Shown here in pieces: positions 45,800-55,292 of a stretch of DNA of 64,000 nucleotides. Position 1 is the stretch's first letter, and every line of letters starts with the position of its first letter. This DNA is from Erinaceus europaeus (lineage: Eukaryota > Chordata > Mammalia > Eulipotyphla > Erinaceidae). The DNA is taken from positions 116,431,064 to 116,495,063 of the forward strand of contig NC_080171.1 in assembly GCF_950295315.1 (NCBI RefSeq), in the 5' to 3' direction. A program made the translations under genes and the position numbers. Under the pieces are notes generated by a model that did no database searches, was not told the origin of the DNA, and worked only from the letters and a program-made list of their open reading frames with translations.

Positions 45800-46153
45800 C
45801 AGGACCATTTCTTTACACTCCCGCTCTTGGCACTGATTTTGTCCTTCTGCTGGTGGCAAGGTGGCTGCCCCAGTTCTAGGAGTTGACTGATGGATGAGGT
45901 GGCCTGATGACTTTTTTTTTAAAGCAAGGACCTTTCTGCCATCCTCGAAGCAGGCCACACTCCCAGGCTTGCTTGCCTACACTGAGGCCAACCTGGTCCC
46001 TAAACCAGGTCTCAGCCTCAGCTCCCAGCTCAGCCCTGAAGCCAGGGTGAGGGCTGCCTTCCCTTAACCACATACTGATGTCAGTGGGGGTGGTAACCAA
46101 ATATCCGTCTTCAGAGATTTTCAGTAGAAACTACATTTAAAAAGCAGAACCAG
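45800..46153. other. Intron 1 unique sequence
   Basis: No exon or repeat recognised. Confidence 0.35.
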
Positions 46154-46442
46154 GGGAGTCGGGCGGTAGTGCAGCGGGTTAAGCACATGTAGCGCAAAGG
46201 ACCAGCTTAAGGATCCTGGTTGGAGCCCCCGGCTCCCCACCTGCAGGGGAGTGGCTTCACAGGTGGTGAAGCAGGTCTGCAGGTGTCTATCTTTCTCTCC
46301 CCCTCTCTGTCTTCCCCTCCTCTCTCCATTTCTCTCTGTCCTTTCTAACAATGACGACATCGATAACTACAACAACAATAAAAAAACAAGAGCAACAGAA
46401 GGGAAAATAAATAAAAAGAAAAAAGTAAAAAAAAAAAAAAAA
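46154..46442 (+). mobile_element. SINE type 1
   Basis: Full length with an A-rich tail of about 15 bases. Confidence 0.9.
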
Positions 46443-46796
46443 CAGAGCCAGAGAGTCAGGCTTCAGTTGTGCACTTTCCTGAATATTCCACGCCAGCACA
46501 GAGTCAATCGGGCCGGCCATGGGGGCCTACCAGAGACCATCCTAGTCAGCTGTAACCCACATTTGTCAGTATTCATTATGGCTCTGTGCTTTGAACTTCA
46601 GACATCAGTGGCAGGGTATCAGTGCCTGGACTATGGCAGATTGGGAGCTGACTGGAATTCCTTTGGGAGACAACCACATTCACGCTGGAACAGCATCTGG
46701 TCTCCGTGAGATTCTCCTGCTGGTCTAGGCCTTGACAAGGTGCCAGGAACAGAAGATGAATGAGGCAAAAGAAAAAAGAAAAAAAATCTGATGTAG
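46443..46796. other. Intron 1 unique sequence
   Basis: No exon or repeat recognised. Confidence 0.35.
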
Positions 46797-47092
46797 GGAG
46801 TTGGGCGGTAGCACAGCGGGTTAAGCGCATGTGGCGCAAAGCGTTAATGGACAGGCTTAAGGATCCCGGTTCGAGCCCCCGGCTCCCCACCTGCAGGGGA
46901 GTCACTTCACAGGCGGTGAAGCAGGTCTGCAGGTGTCTATCTTTCTCTCCCCCTCTCTGTCTTCTCCTCCTCTCTCCATTTCTCTCTGTCCTATCTAACA
47001 ATGACGACATCAAGAACAACAACAATAATAACTACAACGATAAAACAAGGGCAACAAAAGGGAATAAATAAATAAAATAAATATTTAAAAAA
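46797..47092 (+). mobile_element. SINE type 1
   Basis: Full length; TGATGTAG flanks it on both sides (about 46789 and 47094). Confidence 0.9.
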
Positions 47093-47167
47093 ATGATGTA
47101 GACTACTATACAGATGAACCTCAAAATATATGCTAAATGAAGGCTGTTGGCTACAAAAGGCCACATA

Positions 47168-47319
47168 TCAAGCTGAGAAGATAGCTTAGCACTAAAGTCC
47201 AGGACTCATTTGTCTCAGGCCCCAGATGCCCCAAGTTTAATTACCAGCCAAACCATATACCAGCTTAGCAGTGCTCTGGTCTTGTCTCTTTCACAAAAAT
47301 AACCAATAAATATTTTTTT
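47168..47319 (+). mobile_element. SINE type 4/5 variant
   Basis: Perfect 12-bp TSD AAAGGCCACATA (47156-47167 and 47320-47331). Head GAGAAGATAGCTTAGCACTA, end GCTTAGCAGTGCTCTGGTC. Confidence 0.85.
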
Positions 47320-47331
47320 AAAGGCCACATA

Positions 47332-47954
47332 CTTTGTAACTATATGAAATGTTCAAAAGAAGAGAAATCTATAGAAACAGAAAACAGATTAATAGTTGCC
47401 TGGGACCAGGAGTAGAGAGTGACTGAGTGTAAATGGGCCAAAAAAAAAATTACCTTTTAGGATGATGGTAAGGCTAGAAATTGGTTTATGCTGGGTACAT
47501 AGTTCTGTAAACTTGTCAGAATTGGTTGGACTTAACACGACAATCACACTAATAGAGCTTAAGAAAATAAATGCCAATTGGTAGCTGCAAAATAAACATC
47601 AGAGGTGTCAACATTGTCTTTGCACAGCTGACAATATACTTGTCACCCAATATTTTGAGAATCTCTAGGGCAGAAATGTGTATAAATCCTTCCTAATACA
47701 AAAATCAAGCCCCCTGCCCGGTAGTAATGCCTTCACTTCTCTGCATCTGGAGGGTGCCAGAGACACCCTATCCTGGGGAGATTTGAGAAAAGAAACGTGG
47801 GGGTGATTCTCATGGCCGTTATTCACTGGCTTCTTAGGGAAACCCAGCTGAGAAAGGTTGCAGACAATATGAAAATCAAAACATTAAAACTGGATCTAAC
47901 CCTAAAGACTTCATAACAGTTATTTCACAGATTTTAACCCACTTGATGATTTTT
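47332..47954. other. Intron 1 unique sequence
   Basis: No exon or repeat recognised up to the mini-Vingi TSD. Confidence 0.35.
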
Positions 47955-47966
47955 ATTAGAATTTGA

Positions 47967-48036
47967 GGGATGCATTGGATCGACCTTCCCGTGATGCATC
48001 CCGTGAGTACCCATTCATTGGGGAAACTGACGATCC
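47967..48036 (+). ncRNA. Candidate HDV-like self-cleaving ribozyme at the Vingi 5' end
   Basis: Numbered from the first base of the element, the RNA fits the double-pseudoknot layout of hepatitis delta virus-like ribozymes. P1: GGGAUGC (1-7) with GCAUCCC (30-36), 7 perfect pairs. P2: GGAUCG (11-16) with CGAUCC (65-70), 6 perfect pairs. P3: ACC (17-19) with GAU (27-29), one C-A mismatch that a single G-to-A change would explain. L3 is 7 nt, UUCCCGU; one P1.1 pair (C22-G37) is possible. P4: CCCA (44-47) with UGGG (53-56). J4/2 contains CUGA with C61 (48027) as the likely catalytic cytosine. Cleavage would fall before G1, exactly at the TSD boundary. HDV-like ribozymes are known at the 5' ends of R2, RTE-type and trypanosome L1Tc elements. 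Confidence 0.6.
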
Positions 48037-48125
48037 TTCCTAGCCGACTGAATCCACATGGATCCCAGTCACTTTCAAAGCCATTAACTGGCTAAGGAAG
48101 AAGGGCAAACGCTAGAAGAAGAAGA
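47967..48125 (+). mobile_element. Internally deleted non-autonomous Vingi derivative, complete
   Basis: A 159-bp element flanked by a perfect 12-bp TSD, ATTAGAATTTGA, at 47955-47966 and 48126-48137. Its 3' end (about 48085-48125) matches the 3' end of the 52.7-kb Vingi copy: GGAAGAAGGGCAAACGCTAG, the last codons of the ORF (WLRKKGKR stop), plus an AAG tail. Its 5' part is a structured leader (see the ribozyme entry), and an ATG at 48058-48060 may be the old Vingi start codon; a deletion then fuses the leader out of frame to the 3' end. Non-autonomous internally deleted Vingi families have been described in hedgehog; this looks like one of them. It must rely on Vingi protein supplied in trans. 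Confidence 0.85.
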
Positions 48126-48247
48126 ATTAGAATTTGACATTAAGAGGCGGAAAGATGATAACTCTGTTCAATGCAATATCTCCTCCACCCTACCCCCCCA
48201 AAATGATTCTCTAAGTGAAGGAATTTAAAAATCTTTGTACCTCTAAA

Positions 48248-48248
48248 A

Positions 48249-48292
<44 letters not shown>

Positions 48293-48430
48293 AAGTGAGG
48301 GCAGGGGTAGATAGCATAATGGTTATGCAAAAAGACTCTCATGCCTGAGGCTCCAAAGTCCCAGGTTCAATCTCCCTGTACACCATAAGCCAGAGCCGAG
48401 CAGTGCTCTGGTTTAAAAAAAAAAAAAAGT
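48248..48430 (+). mobile_element. AT repeat and SINE type 4
   Basis: (TA)n at 48248-48280, a T run, then type 4 (48294-48428; ATAGCATAATGGTTATGCAA ... GCAGTGCTCTGGT). Confidence 0.88.
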
Positions 48431-49099
48431 GATTTGATACTGTCACCTATGACACTCATATTTAAGGTATCACTTAGGTCACGTGGGCACTCTACAGCTG
48501 GTCACTGTTTTCCAAGTCCACAGCTGCATACACAGCCCAACCCACCCCCCATATTTGGCTTCCTCCTGAGCTCAAGTGCCCTGCAGACCCTTGGCTCATA
48601 CAGAGTGTTCCAGGCTCGTGAAAAACAGCCTTGCAGAATTTCAGCAACACGCCGGGTGAGCTCTCCAGCCTTTGCACCCCGCGCCCCCTGCCATAAAGGA
48701 GAGCAAGGTGATGGTGGGTTCAAGCTCCCGGGTGGGCTGAGAAGTGTCACTGTCACCTTGCCGGATGCCCTCCGGGCTGGGTCCCCTCTGGCCCGCATGC
48801 ACAGCCGGGGCTACACGCCACAGCAGAGACTCTAGCCTCCCGCCTGCACCCTCCACGGGTCCCCAAAGGAACAAAGGCAGATGATCCCTCTCCTCCCTGC
48901 CCCCCTTCCCCACGCCTCCACCCGGGCAATTTCCTCAGCGACACCGACACCCGGAGCAGGGAGAGAAAGCCCGCCGCCCCCTTTTGAAGGATGCCAAGGC
49001 CGCGCTGTAGGATCCCGTCTTTCCCGGCTGCCACCTAGCAGCTCCGGGGAGCAGCCGGTGCGGGTGTAGACCGCACCCGGGCCCGCAGTCGGGTCTCAC

Positions 49100-49131
49100 C
49101 CGAACACATGCTCCGAGCTCCAGATCTTCAT
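49100..49131 (-). CDS. PRELID3A: PRELID3A exon 1 (start codon)
   Basis: PRELID3A (SLMO1) is a PRELI/MSF1-domain lipid carrier of the mitochondrial intermembrane space; family members pair with TRIAP1 and move phospholipids between the two membranes, phosphatidic acid being the substrate reported for the 3A complex. The exon encodes MKIWSSEHVF plus two bases of a Gly codon and is followed by a GTGAGA donor. The start is the only in-frame ATG, sits in a CpG island, and the decapeptide is the known N-terminus of PRELID3A. No cleavable presequence is seen, as usual for this family. All six splice phases of the gene agree. Confidence 0.93.
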
Positions 49132-49212
49132 CGTTGCCCGCTGCCAGCCCCCGGGCGCCGGCTCCGGGTTCCAGGATCCGCGCTCCGGCTGCGCGGCAGG
49201 CTGCGAAGCTGG

Positions 49213-49287
49213 GCGGGGAGGGGACACTGGCAGGCCCGCCCAGCCGCCCCTGCATCTGGGGAGGGGACACTGGCAGGCCCGCCCAGC
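49213..49287. repeat. Tandem duplication in the promoter
   Basis: A roughly 31-bp unit (GGGGAGGGGACACTGGCAGG then CCCGCCCAGCC) occurs twice, at 49213-49243 and 49257-49287, 82-187 bp upstream of the PRELID3A start codon. Each unit carries a GGGGAGGGG and a CCCGCCC box. Confidence 0.8.
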
Positions 49288-49654
49288 CCCCTCGAGAGAG
49301 GAGCTGCAGCTAAAAATAGGGATGCGGTTAGCTTGTGTGTCTGCAGTCCCGGGATCCGTGCTGCCGCAGGGAGATACGCAGACAGCATCTGCTGCAGATG
49401 GAGGTTGGTGGCGTTGGAGTTGTCCAAATTCTTTCAAAGCCCTTTCTAGCCCAGGAACATCTACAGAAAAAAAGAAAAATCTGAAGCTAGTCCAAAATAA
49501 CTCCCCATAGGAGCCGAAAAGAGATTTAGTTTGGACCGAGCATTGAACCAGAATGTGATGTGCGTCGGAGGAAATTGGCAAAAGAGATTGATTGCAAAGA
49601 GAACAAGAAATCTCAACCTTTTCTTTAAAAAAAAAAAAAAAAAAAAAGTATTAT

Positions 49655-49810
49655 TGTGGTCCAGGAGGTGGCGCAGTGGATAAAGCATTAGACTCTCAAG
49701 CATGAGGTCCTGAGTTCAATCCCCAGCAGCACATGTACCAGAGTGATGTTTGGTTCTTTCTCTCTCTCCTTCTATCTTTCTCATAAATAAATAAATTATT
49801 TTTAAAAATG
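49655..49810 (+). mobile_element. SINE type 3
   Basis: GGTCCAGGAGGTGGCGCAGT ... ATAAATAAATTATTTTT. Confidence 0.9.
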
Positions 49811-49814
49811 TATT

Positions 49815-49945
49815 ATTACTATTATTTTAACCAGAGCACTACTCAGCAGTGATTTATGGAGGTATAGGGGTTTGGATCTGGGACTCTGGAGCCTCAGGCG
49901 TGAAGACTTTTTTGCAGAGCCGTTATGCTATCAACCCCATTCTCA
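49815..49945 (-). mobile_element. SINE type 4
   Basis: Antisense (CCAGAGCACTACTCAGC ... GCCGTTATGCTATCAACCCC). Confidence 0.82.
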
Positions 49946-50035
49946 CCCTTTTCTATACTCAGACAGTTGCTTCCTATTACATCCATTTTCCAAAGTGACA
50001 GGGCTGGACTGCACTATCAGAGGTGAAATAATTTT

Positions 50036-50420
50036 CCTTTTTTTTTTTTTTTTTGCCTCCAAGGTTATTGCTTGGAGCTCAGTGTCTGCACCACAAATCC
50101 ACTGCTCCTGGGGGCTATTTTCCCCCCTTTTGTTGCCCTTGTTGTTTTATCATTGTTGTGGTTATTAATATTGTTGTTATTGTTGTTGGGTAGGACCAAG
50201 AGAAATGGAGAGAGGAAAGGAAAACGGGGAGAGAAAGACAGACACCTGCAAACCTGCTTCACCGCTGGTGAAGCGACCCACCCCACCCCCTACCCCACAC
50301 CCACCCCCTACCCCCCCCACCCCTGCAGGCGGGGATTCGGGGGCTCGAACCAGGATCCTTATGCCAGTCCTTGAGCTTTACGTCATGTGCGCTTAACCCG
50401 CTGTGCTATGCCTGACCCCC
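50036..50420 (-). mobile_element. SINE type 1L with C-rich expansion
   Basis: Antisense; a CCCCAC/CCCTACC expansion of about 45 bases sits beside the CTGCAGG motif (50278-50325). Confidence 0.85.
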
Positions 50421-50654
50421 AATTTTCTGTTTCTTTACCACAGGAGGTATTGCTACCAAATGTTAAGGTTGGAGTTTATCACTTGAAACTAATATTCAAG
50501 AGCCAAGTATTGGTGAGAGAGAATAGGCTTATTTTTAGATGCCAGCAACCTGGTGGTGGACTCACATGAGTCGTTTAAACGAAAAATCCAAGGAAACATT
50601 ATTGTGTAAAGCTGCATCTGGAGGGTGTGTGTGTGTTGTGTTGTGTTGTGCTGT

Positions 50655-50930
50655 GATTTTTTATTTTGTTTTGTTTTGCCACCAGGGTTATTGCTGGGAC
50701 TGGGTGAGTGCACGACAAATCCATCAGTTCCGGGAGTCTGTTTGTTTTTCTTTTTGATAGAGACAGAGAGAAATGAAGAAAGAAGAGGAGTAGAAGAGAG
50801 AGAGAGAGAGGCAGTGTATCACTGCTTCACCACTCAGGAAGTGTCCCTTCTCCAGAAGGGAGGCAACAGCTTGAACCCAGGCCCCGGTCCATGGTGATTG
50901 AATGTGTTCTATTATGTGCATCTGGAGCTC
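50655..50930 (-). mobile_element. SINE type 1L-like, old
   Basis: Antisense, diverged (GCCACCAGGGTTATTGCTGG ... GCTTGAACCCAGGCCCC). Confidence 0.65.
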
Positions 50931-50977
50931 TTGTACTGACTATTCCCTCAAGAGCATGACTTGTCTGTCTTCTGCTT

Positions 50978-51258
50978 TTCTTTTTTTTTTTTTTTTTCAT
51001 TTCCCCCCCTTTTGTTGCCCTTGTTATTGCTGCTATTACTATTGTTGTTGTTGCTGTCATTGTTGGATGGGACAAAGAGAAATCAAGAGAGGATGGGAAG
51101 ACAGAGAGAAAGACAGACACCTGCAGACCTGCTTCACCCCTTGTAAAGCGACTCCCCTGCAGGTGGGGAGTCAGGGGTCGAACCAGGATCCTTACTTTAT
51201 GCCAGTCCTTGTGCTTTGTGCCATGTGCGCTTAACTGCTGCACCACCACCCTGCCCCC
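50978..51258 (-). mobile_element. SINE type 1
   Basis: Antisense; CTGTCTTCTGCTTTT / CTGTCCTCTGCTTTT is the TSD. Confidence 0.9.
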
Positions 51259-51582
51259 TGTCCTCTGCTTTTTGTCTCTCTAGCTGGACTCTGGTGTAGC
51301 AAATAAATATCCACCATGCAAAATATTAATTTTATTGTAGCTATAGGTAAATAGAAATAGATGGGGGTCCCGAAGTGAAGGTCCTGGTGAGAGTGATTAT
51401 GAAATGGAGAGACAGCTCAGAAGGCCCAGAATGAAGGTCGTGTCTTGAAGTCATGTGCTCTGTGAAAATTTGGCTCCTGCTCTTCCACAGCAACTGAGAG
51501 GTAGCAACAACCATCTTCCTTGGTGCTAACATTTCAAAGAAATGATTTTCAGGCCCTTGAGGGGGAAAAAAAATTCTGGATT
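51259..51582. other. Unique sequence upstream of PRELID3A
   Basis: No exon or repeat recognised. Confidence 0.35.
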
Positions 51583-51595
51583 GAAAAATTGGCAA

Positions 51596-51766
51596 AAATG
51601 TGGTCCGGAAGGTAGCTTAGTAGATAAAGCACTGAACTCTCAATTACGAATTCCCAAGTTCAATCCCTGGCAGCACATGTACCCGAGTGATGTCTGATTC
51701 CTTCTCCCTGTCTCTCCTCCTGTCTTTCTCATTAATAAACAAATAAAGTCTTAAAAAAGAAAAAAA
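51596..51766 (+). mobile_element. SINE type 3
   Basis: Perfect 13-bp TSD GAAAAATTGGCAA (51583-51595 and 51767-51779). Confidence 0.92.
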
Positions 51767-51779
51767 GAAAAATTGGCAA

Positions 51780-52360
51780 GAGCCATTTAACTATTAAGAG
51801 CATTTACATACACCTCAAGAAACTGAGTTTTCTAGAGCAAATGGTCAAGAGAAAAAAAAGAAGAACATCTCCCTCAGGTTCTTTGGTTAGTGCAGTGCTC
51901 TCCTGCATGCGTGACCCAGACTCTAGCCTGGCCCTCACCACGTCAAAGGAAGCTTCAGTGCTGTGTTTCTTCCCTTCCCTCTCTCTGCCACTCTGTCTCT
52001 GTGTGAAAAAGTCAGTCCAGAGTGTTGATTTCTTCTAGACTTGTATTTTTCCTGCAGTACCACAAATGAAGCTCAAGTGAGAAGCTTGCTTTGAGAAAAT
52101 GGTAGCTTTCTGCACACGGAAATGCAGTGTGAAGGCAGGCACCTTATCGAGCTCAGCACTAACTCCTGGCACCCAGCGCAGTCCCTGGCAACAAAAGGGG
52201 CTTCCTGGCCGACTCACACAAGTCAGTGGTGCGGAAAGAGCACACAGTCTCAGTGAGGTGGGATCCTGACTCCGCCATCTACTCACAGTGAATGTTAATG
52301 CCTGTGGCTATAACCTTCCCAAACTGGAGCTATTCTCTCTGTATTATAATGAACAAACTG
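51780..52360. other. Unique sequence upstream of PRELID3A
   Basis: One possible diverged SINE with a CT-rich body near 51840-52030; otherwise nothing recognised. Confidence 0.35.
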
Positions 52361-52515
52361 GGCTGGGGAGATAGCATAGTGATTATCCAAACACCTTTCA
52401 TTCTGAGGCTCTGAGGTTCCAGATTCAGTTCCCAGTACCCCACCATCATCCAGAACTGAGTTCTCTCCCTCTCTTTCTCTCTCTCATTAAAATAAATAAA
52501 TAAATAAAATATTTA
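52361..52515 (+). mobile_element. SINE type 4
   Basis: Oldest layer of the nest: GGGGAGATAGCATAGTGATT ... AAATAAATAAATAAAATATT. Confidence 0.85.
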
Positions 52516-52667
52516 AAAATAACATTCAAGAGGGAGCTGGGTGGTAGCACAGCAGGTTAAGCGTACATGGTGCAAAGTGCAAGGACCAGTGTAAGGATCC
52601 TGGTTCGAGCCCCCAGCTCCCCACCTGCAGGGGGATCTCTTCATGGTGGTGAAGCAGGTCTGCAGGT

Positions 52668-54688
52668 TCTTCTTCTTCTAGCGTTTGCCCTTCTTCCGTA
52701 GCCAGTCAACAGCGTCAGGTTGAGCCTGATGTAAAGTTTCAAGACCTCCTCTGAATCTGGAGAGGTGGCAGTCGTTGACTATGTGGGTCATAGTCTGTCT
52801 GTAGCCGCAGGGGCAGTTCGGGTCGTCTCTGGCTCCCCAGCGACGGAACATAGCGGCGCACCGGCCATGGCCTGTTCGATAGCGATTGAGGAGGGCCCAA
52901 TCATAACGTGCTAGGTCAAAGCCGGGTTGACGCTTGCAGGGGTCTATGATGAGGTGTTTGTTCTTTACCTCAGCTGACTGCCAAGTCTGTTTCCAAGAGT
53001 CTGGAACAGAGAAGTTCAGTGTAGGCATAGGGGACCAGATTGGGTGACGAGACATCAAGCGTTGGACAGGGTGGGCGAAGATATCCACGTATATTGGCAG
53101 GTCCGGTCGAGCGTGGACGTGGGAAATGAATTTAGATGATGCCGCATCCCGACGAATATCTGGCGGGGCGATGTTACTAAGAACTGGCAGCCATGGAACC
53201 GGGGTGGGACGGATGGTTCCAGAAATGATCCTCATGGAGGAATATAATTTGGAATCGACCAAGTGGACATGGGGGCTACGGAACCATACTGGGGCACCGT
53301 ATTCTGCAGTGGAATAGCATAATGCCAGAGAGGATGATCATAGTGTGGAAGCGCTCGCGCCCCATGAGGAGCTGGCCAGTCTTGCAATGATGTGATTCCT
53401 CGCGCCCACCTTTGCTGCAGATTTTATGAGATGTTCATGAAATGACAGAGTGCGATCGAGAGTAACGCCAAGATAGACTGGCTGGGCTTCATGCTGGATT
53501 CTCGTATCGCCAAGCTGCACATTAAGCTCACTCGAGGCCGAGGCATGGTGTAGATGGAAAACAGATGATACCGTTTTTGCAGCGCTAGGGATTAGTCGCC
53601 ATTTTTTACAGTAATCAGATATCAGAGACATGTCTTTTGTGAGTGTTTCCTCGAGGATGTTGAACCTGGATGCCTGAGTTGCACAGCAGATGTCATCGGC
53701 GTAGATGAACTTCCTTGAAGAAGTTTCTGGGAGGTCATTGATGTAAATATTAAATAGCGTAGGAGCCAGAACAGAGCCCTGGGGGAGGCCACTTGAGACA
53801 AGTCTCCATCTGCTAGACTTGTCACCCAGATGCACCCGGAATCTTCTATTTTGGAGAAGAAACGATATAGTGTTGGCCACCCATGGAGGCAGGCATCTTG
53901 AGATCTTGACTAGGAGACCACGGTGCCAGACCGTGTCATAGGCTGCTGTGAGATCAACAAAGACAGCACCCGTCTTTAAATTCTTCTGGAATCCATTTTC
54001 AATGTAAGTTGAGAGGGCCGGGGCTTGTTCGCAGGTAGATCTTCCTGGGCGGAAACCAGCCTGGGCGGGTGATAGGAATTTCTCTGTAAGAGGAGAAATA
54101 CGTGACAGAAGCAGCCTCTCAAGGAGTTTGTAACACACGGAGAGGAGAGAAATTGGTCTATAGCTGGCGGCCAGTGTTGGGTCTTTCTTTGGTTTCAAAA
54201 CCGCTATAATCTTTGCACGACGCCAAACTTTGGGCATAGACTCAGATTCCAAGATGTGGGACGGGAATGAAGCGAGCCACTTCTTTGCCGCAGGACCCAG
54301 GTTAAGAATGAGTTCTGGGGTGATGTTATCATAGCCAGCAGCTGCTCCCGGTTTAACCCTCTTCAAAGCGTCTTCCAGTTCAGACAGTGTAAAGGGAGAG
54401 AGTTTTGGAGATGGACAAGATAACCGGAAGTGGGATGACCACTCATGGGAAATTTCTCTTTTCCAGACTGGGTCGATCTTAGCACGTCCAACTTGAGTTA
54501 GGTGACTGGCCACTGAGTTTGGAGATACGGGAGGATGGGAGACGGGAGGGGGTTGGCTACCGGCACCCAGTCTGTGAAGAAGCTTCCAGGCCTTCCTACT
54601 TGAGTGGGTGAAGTTCAGACTTTCCGTGAGTTGTTGCCAGCGGGCTTGGCGTGCTGCATCCAGGGAGGCAATGAGATGGTCAGCCACA
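52668..54688 (-). mobile_element. Vingi non-LTR retrotransposon, 5'-truncated
   Basis: A LINE on the - strand whose 3' end (CGCTAGAAGAAGAAGA) is at 52668 and whose truncated 5' end is at 54688. It is flanked by a perfect 9-bp TSD, TCTGCAGGT, at 52659-52667 and 54689-54697. The target is a type 1L SINE, split into 52531-52667 and 54689-54879. It keeps the reverse transcriptase and C-terminal region; endonuclease and 5' end are missing and no RNase H domain is visible. The 3' tail is an AAG microsatellite, not poly(A), which separates it from L1. The features fit Vingi, a sister group of Ingi described in hedgehogs (Kojima, Kapitonov and Jurka, 2011). The family name is from memory, not a database match. 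Confidence 0.85.
52678..54688 (-). pseudogene. Vingi ORF: reverse transcriptase plus C-terminal Cys/His motif, one premature stop
   Basis: The frame is open from the truncation point to a TGA at 53338-53340, then continues in the same frame to the natural stop TAG ending at 52678. Motifs in order: linker with GYDNITPELI; the RT block with YRPISLL and FRPGRST; LTAAYDTVWH (first catalytic Asp); SGLPQGSVLAPTLFNIY; FIYADD at about 53692-53709 (catalytic Asp pair); KYLGVTLD-like VYLGVTLDRTLSF; and a C-terminal CxCx7Hx4C zinc-knuckle-like motif starting CPCG. The stop lies where related elements carry Arg, so CGA to TGA by CpG decay is the simple explanation; no frameshift is seen. The first 22 or so residues of the longest ORF are antisense SINE, not Vingi. 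Lacking endonuclease, this copy cannot be autonomous. Confidence 0.82.
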
Positions 54689-55005
54689 TCTGCAGGTGTC
54701 TGTCTTTCTCTCCCCCTCCTCTCTCCATTTCTCTCTGTCCTATCCAACAACAACAGCTATGACAACAATAACAAGTACAACAAGATGGGAAAAATGGCCT
54801 CCAGGAGCAGTGGATTCATAGTGCAGGCACCGAGCCCCAGAAATAACCCTGGAGGCAATAAATCAATCAATTAATTAATAAAATAACATTCAAGATAGTT
54901 CCTGTGATCACCCACTGAGGGTCAGAAATGAGGTAAGAACACGGGTTTTTAAGAGTTCCCTTTTTACCATGTCACAACAACTCAGAGTTGCACCTGAGCC
55001 AGCTG

Positions 55006-55292
55006 GGGAACTTTTTTTTTTTTTTTGACTCCAGGTTCTTGCTGGGCTCGGTGCCTGCACCATGAATCCACTGCTCCTGGAGGCCATTTTTTTCCCCCTT
55101 TTGTTGCCCTTATTGTTGTAGCCTTGTTGAGGCTATTATTGTTGTTGTTGATGTCATTCATTGTTAGATAGGACAGAGAGAAATGGAAAGAGGAGGGGAA
55201 GACAGAGAGGGAGGGCTTGAACTGGGATCCTTAGCTGGTCCCTGCACTTTGTGCCACATGCGCTTAACCCGCTGCGCTACTGCCCGACCCCT
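55006..55292 (-). mobile_element. SINE type 1L, variant linker, body deleted
   Basis: Antisense; the GTAGCCTTGTTGAGGC linker marks the same subfamily as 39124. The segment between GACAGAGAGGGAGGG and the B-box side is deleted. Confidence 0.85.

Larger units (their letters stand above)
48700..49420 (-). promoter_or_regulatory. CpG-island promoter of PRELID3A
   Basis: The only strongly CpG-rich segment in the window, centred on exon 1, with many GGGCGG/CCGCCC-like boxes and no TATA box at the expected place. It has the look of a broad housekeeping promoter. It is free of SINEs from 48429 to about 49654. It includes a tandem duplication at 49213-49287. Confidence 0.75.
52531..54879 (+). mobile_element. 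SINE type 1L, split by Vingi
   Basis: Perfect 15-bp TSD AAAATAACATTCAAG (52516-52530 and 54880-54894). The head half is 52531-52667, the tail half 54689-54879. Confidence 0.92.

Noticed and set aside
48434..49581. Several frames of 90-160 residues around the CpG island
   Set aside because: GC-rich DNA lacks stops by composition; no family motif, and only exon 1 is supported.
53338..54753. The 471-residue reverse transcriptase frame as a host or telomerase-like gene
   Set aside because: TSD, AAG tail and SINE-split target show it is a retrotransposon copy; its first residues are antisense SINE.
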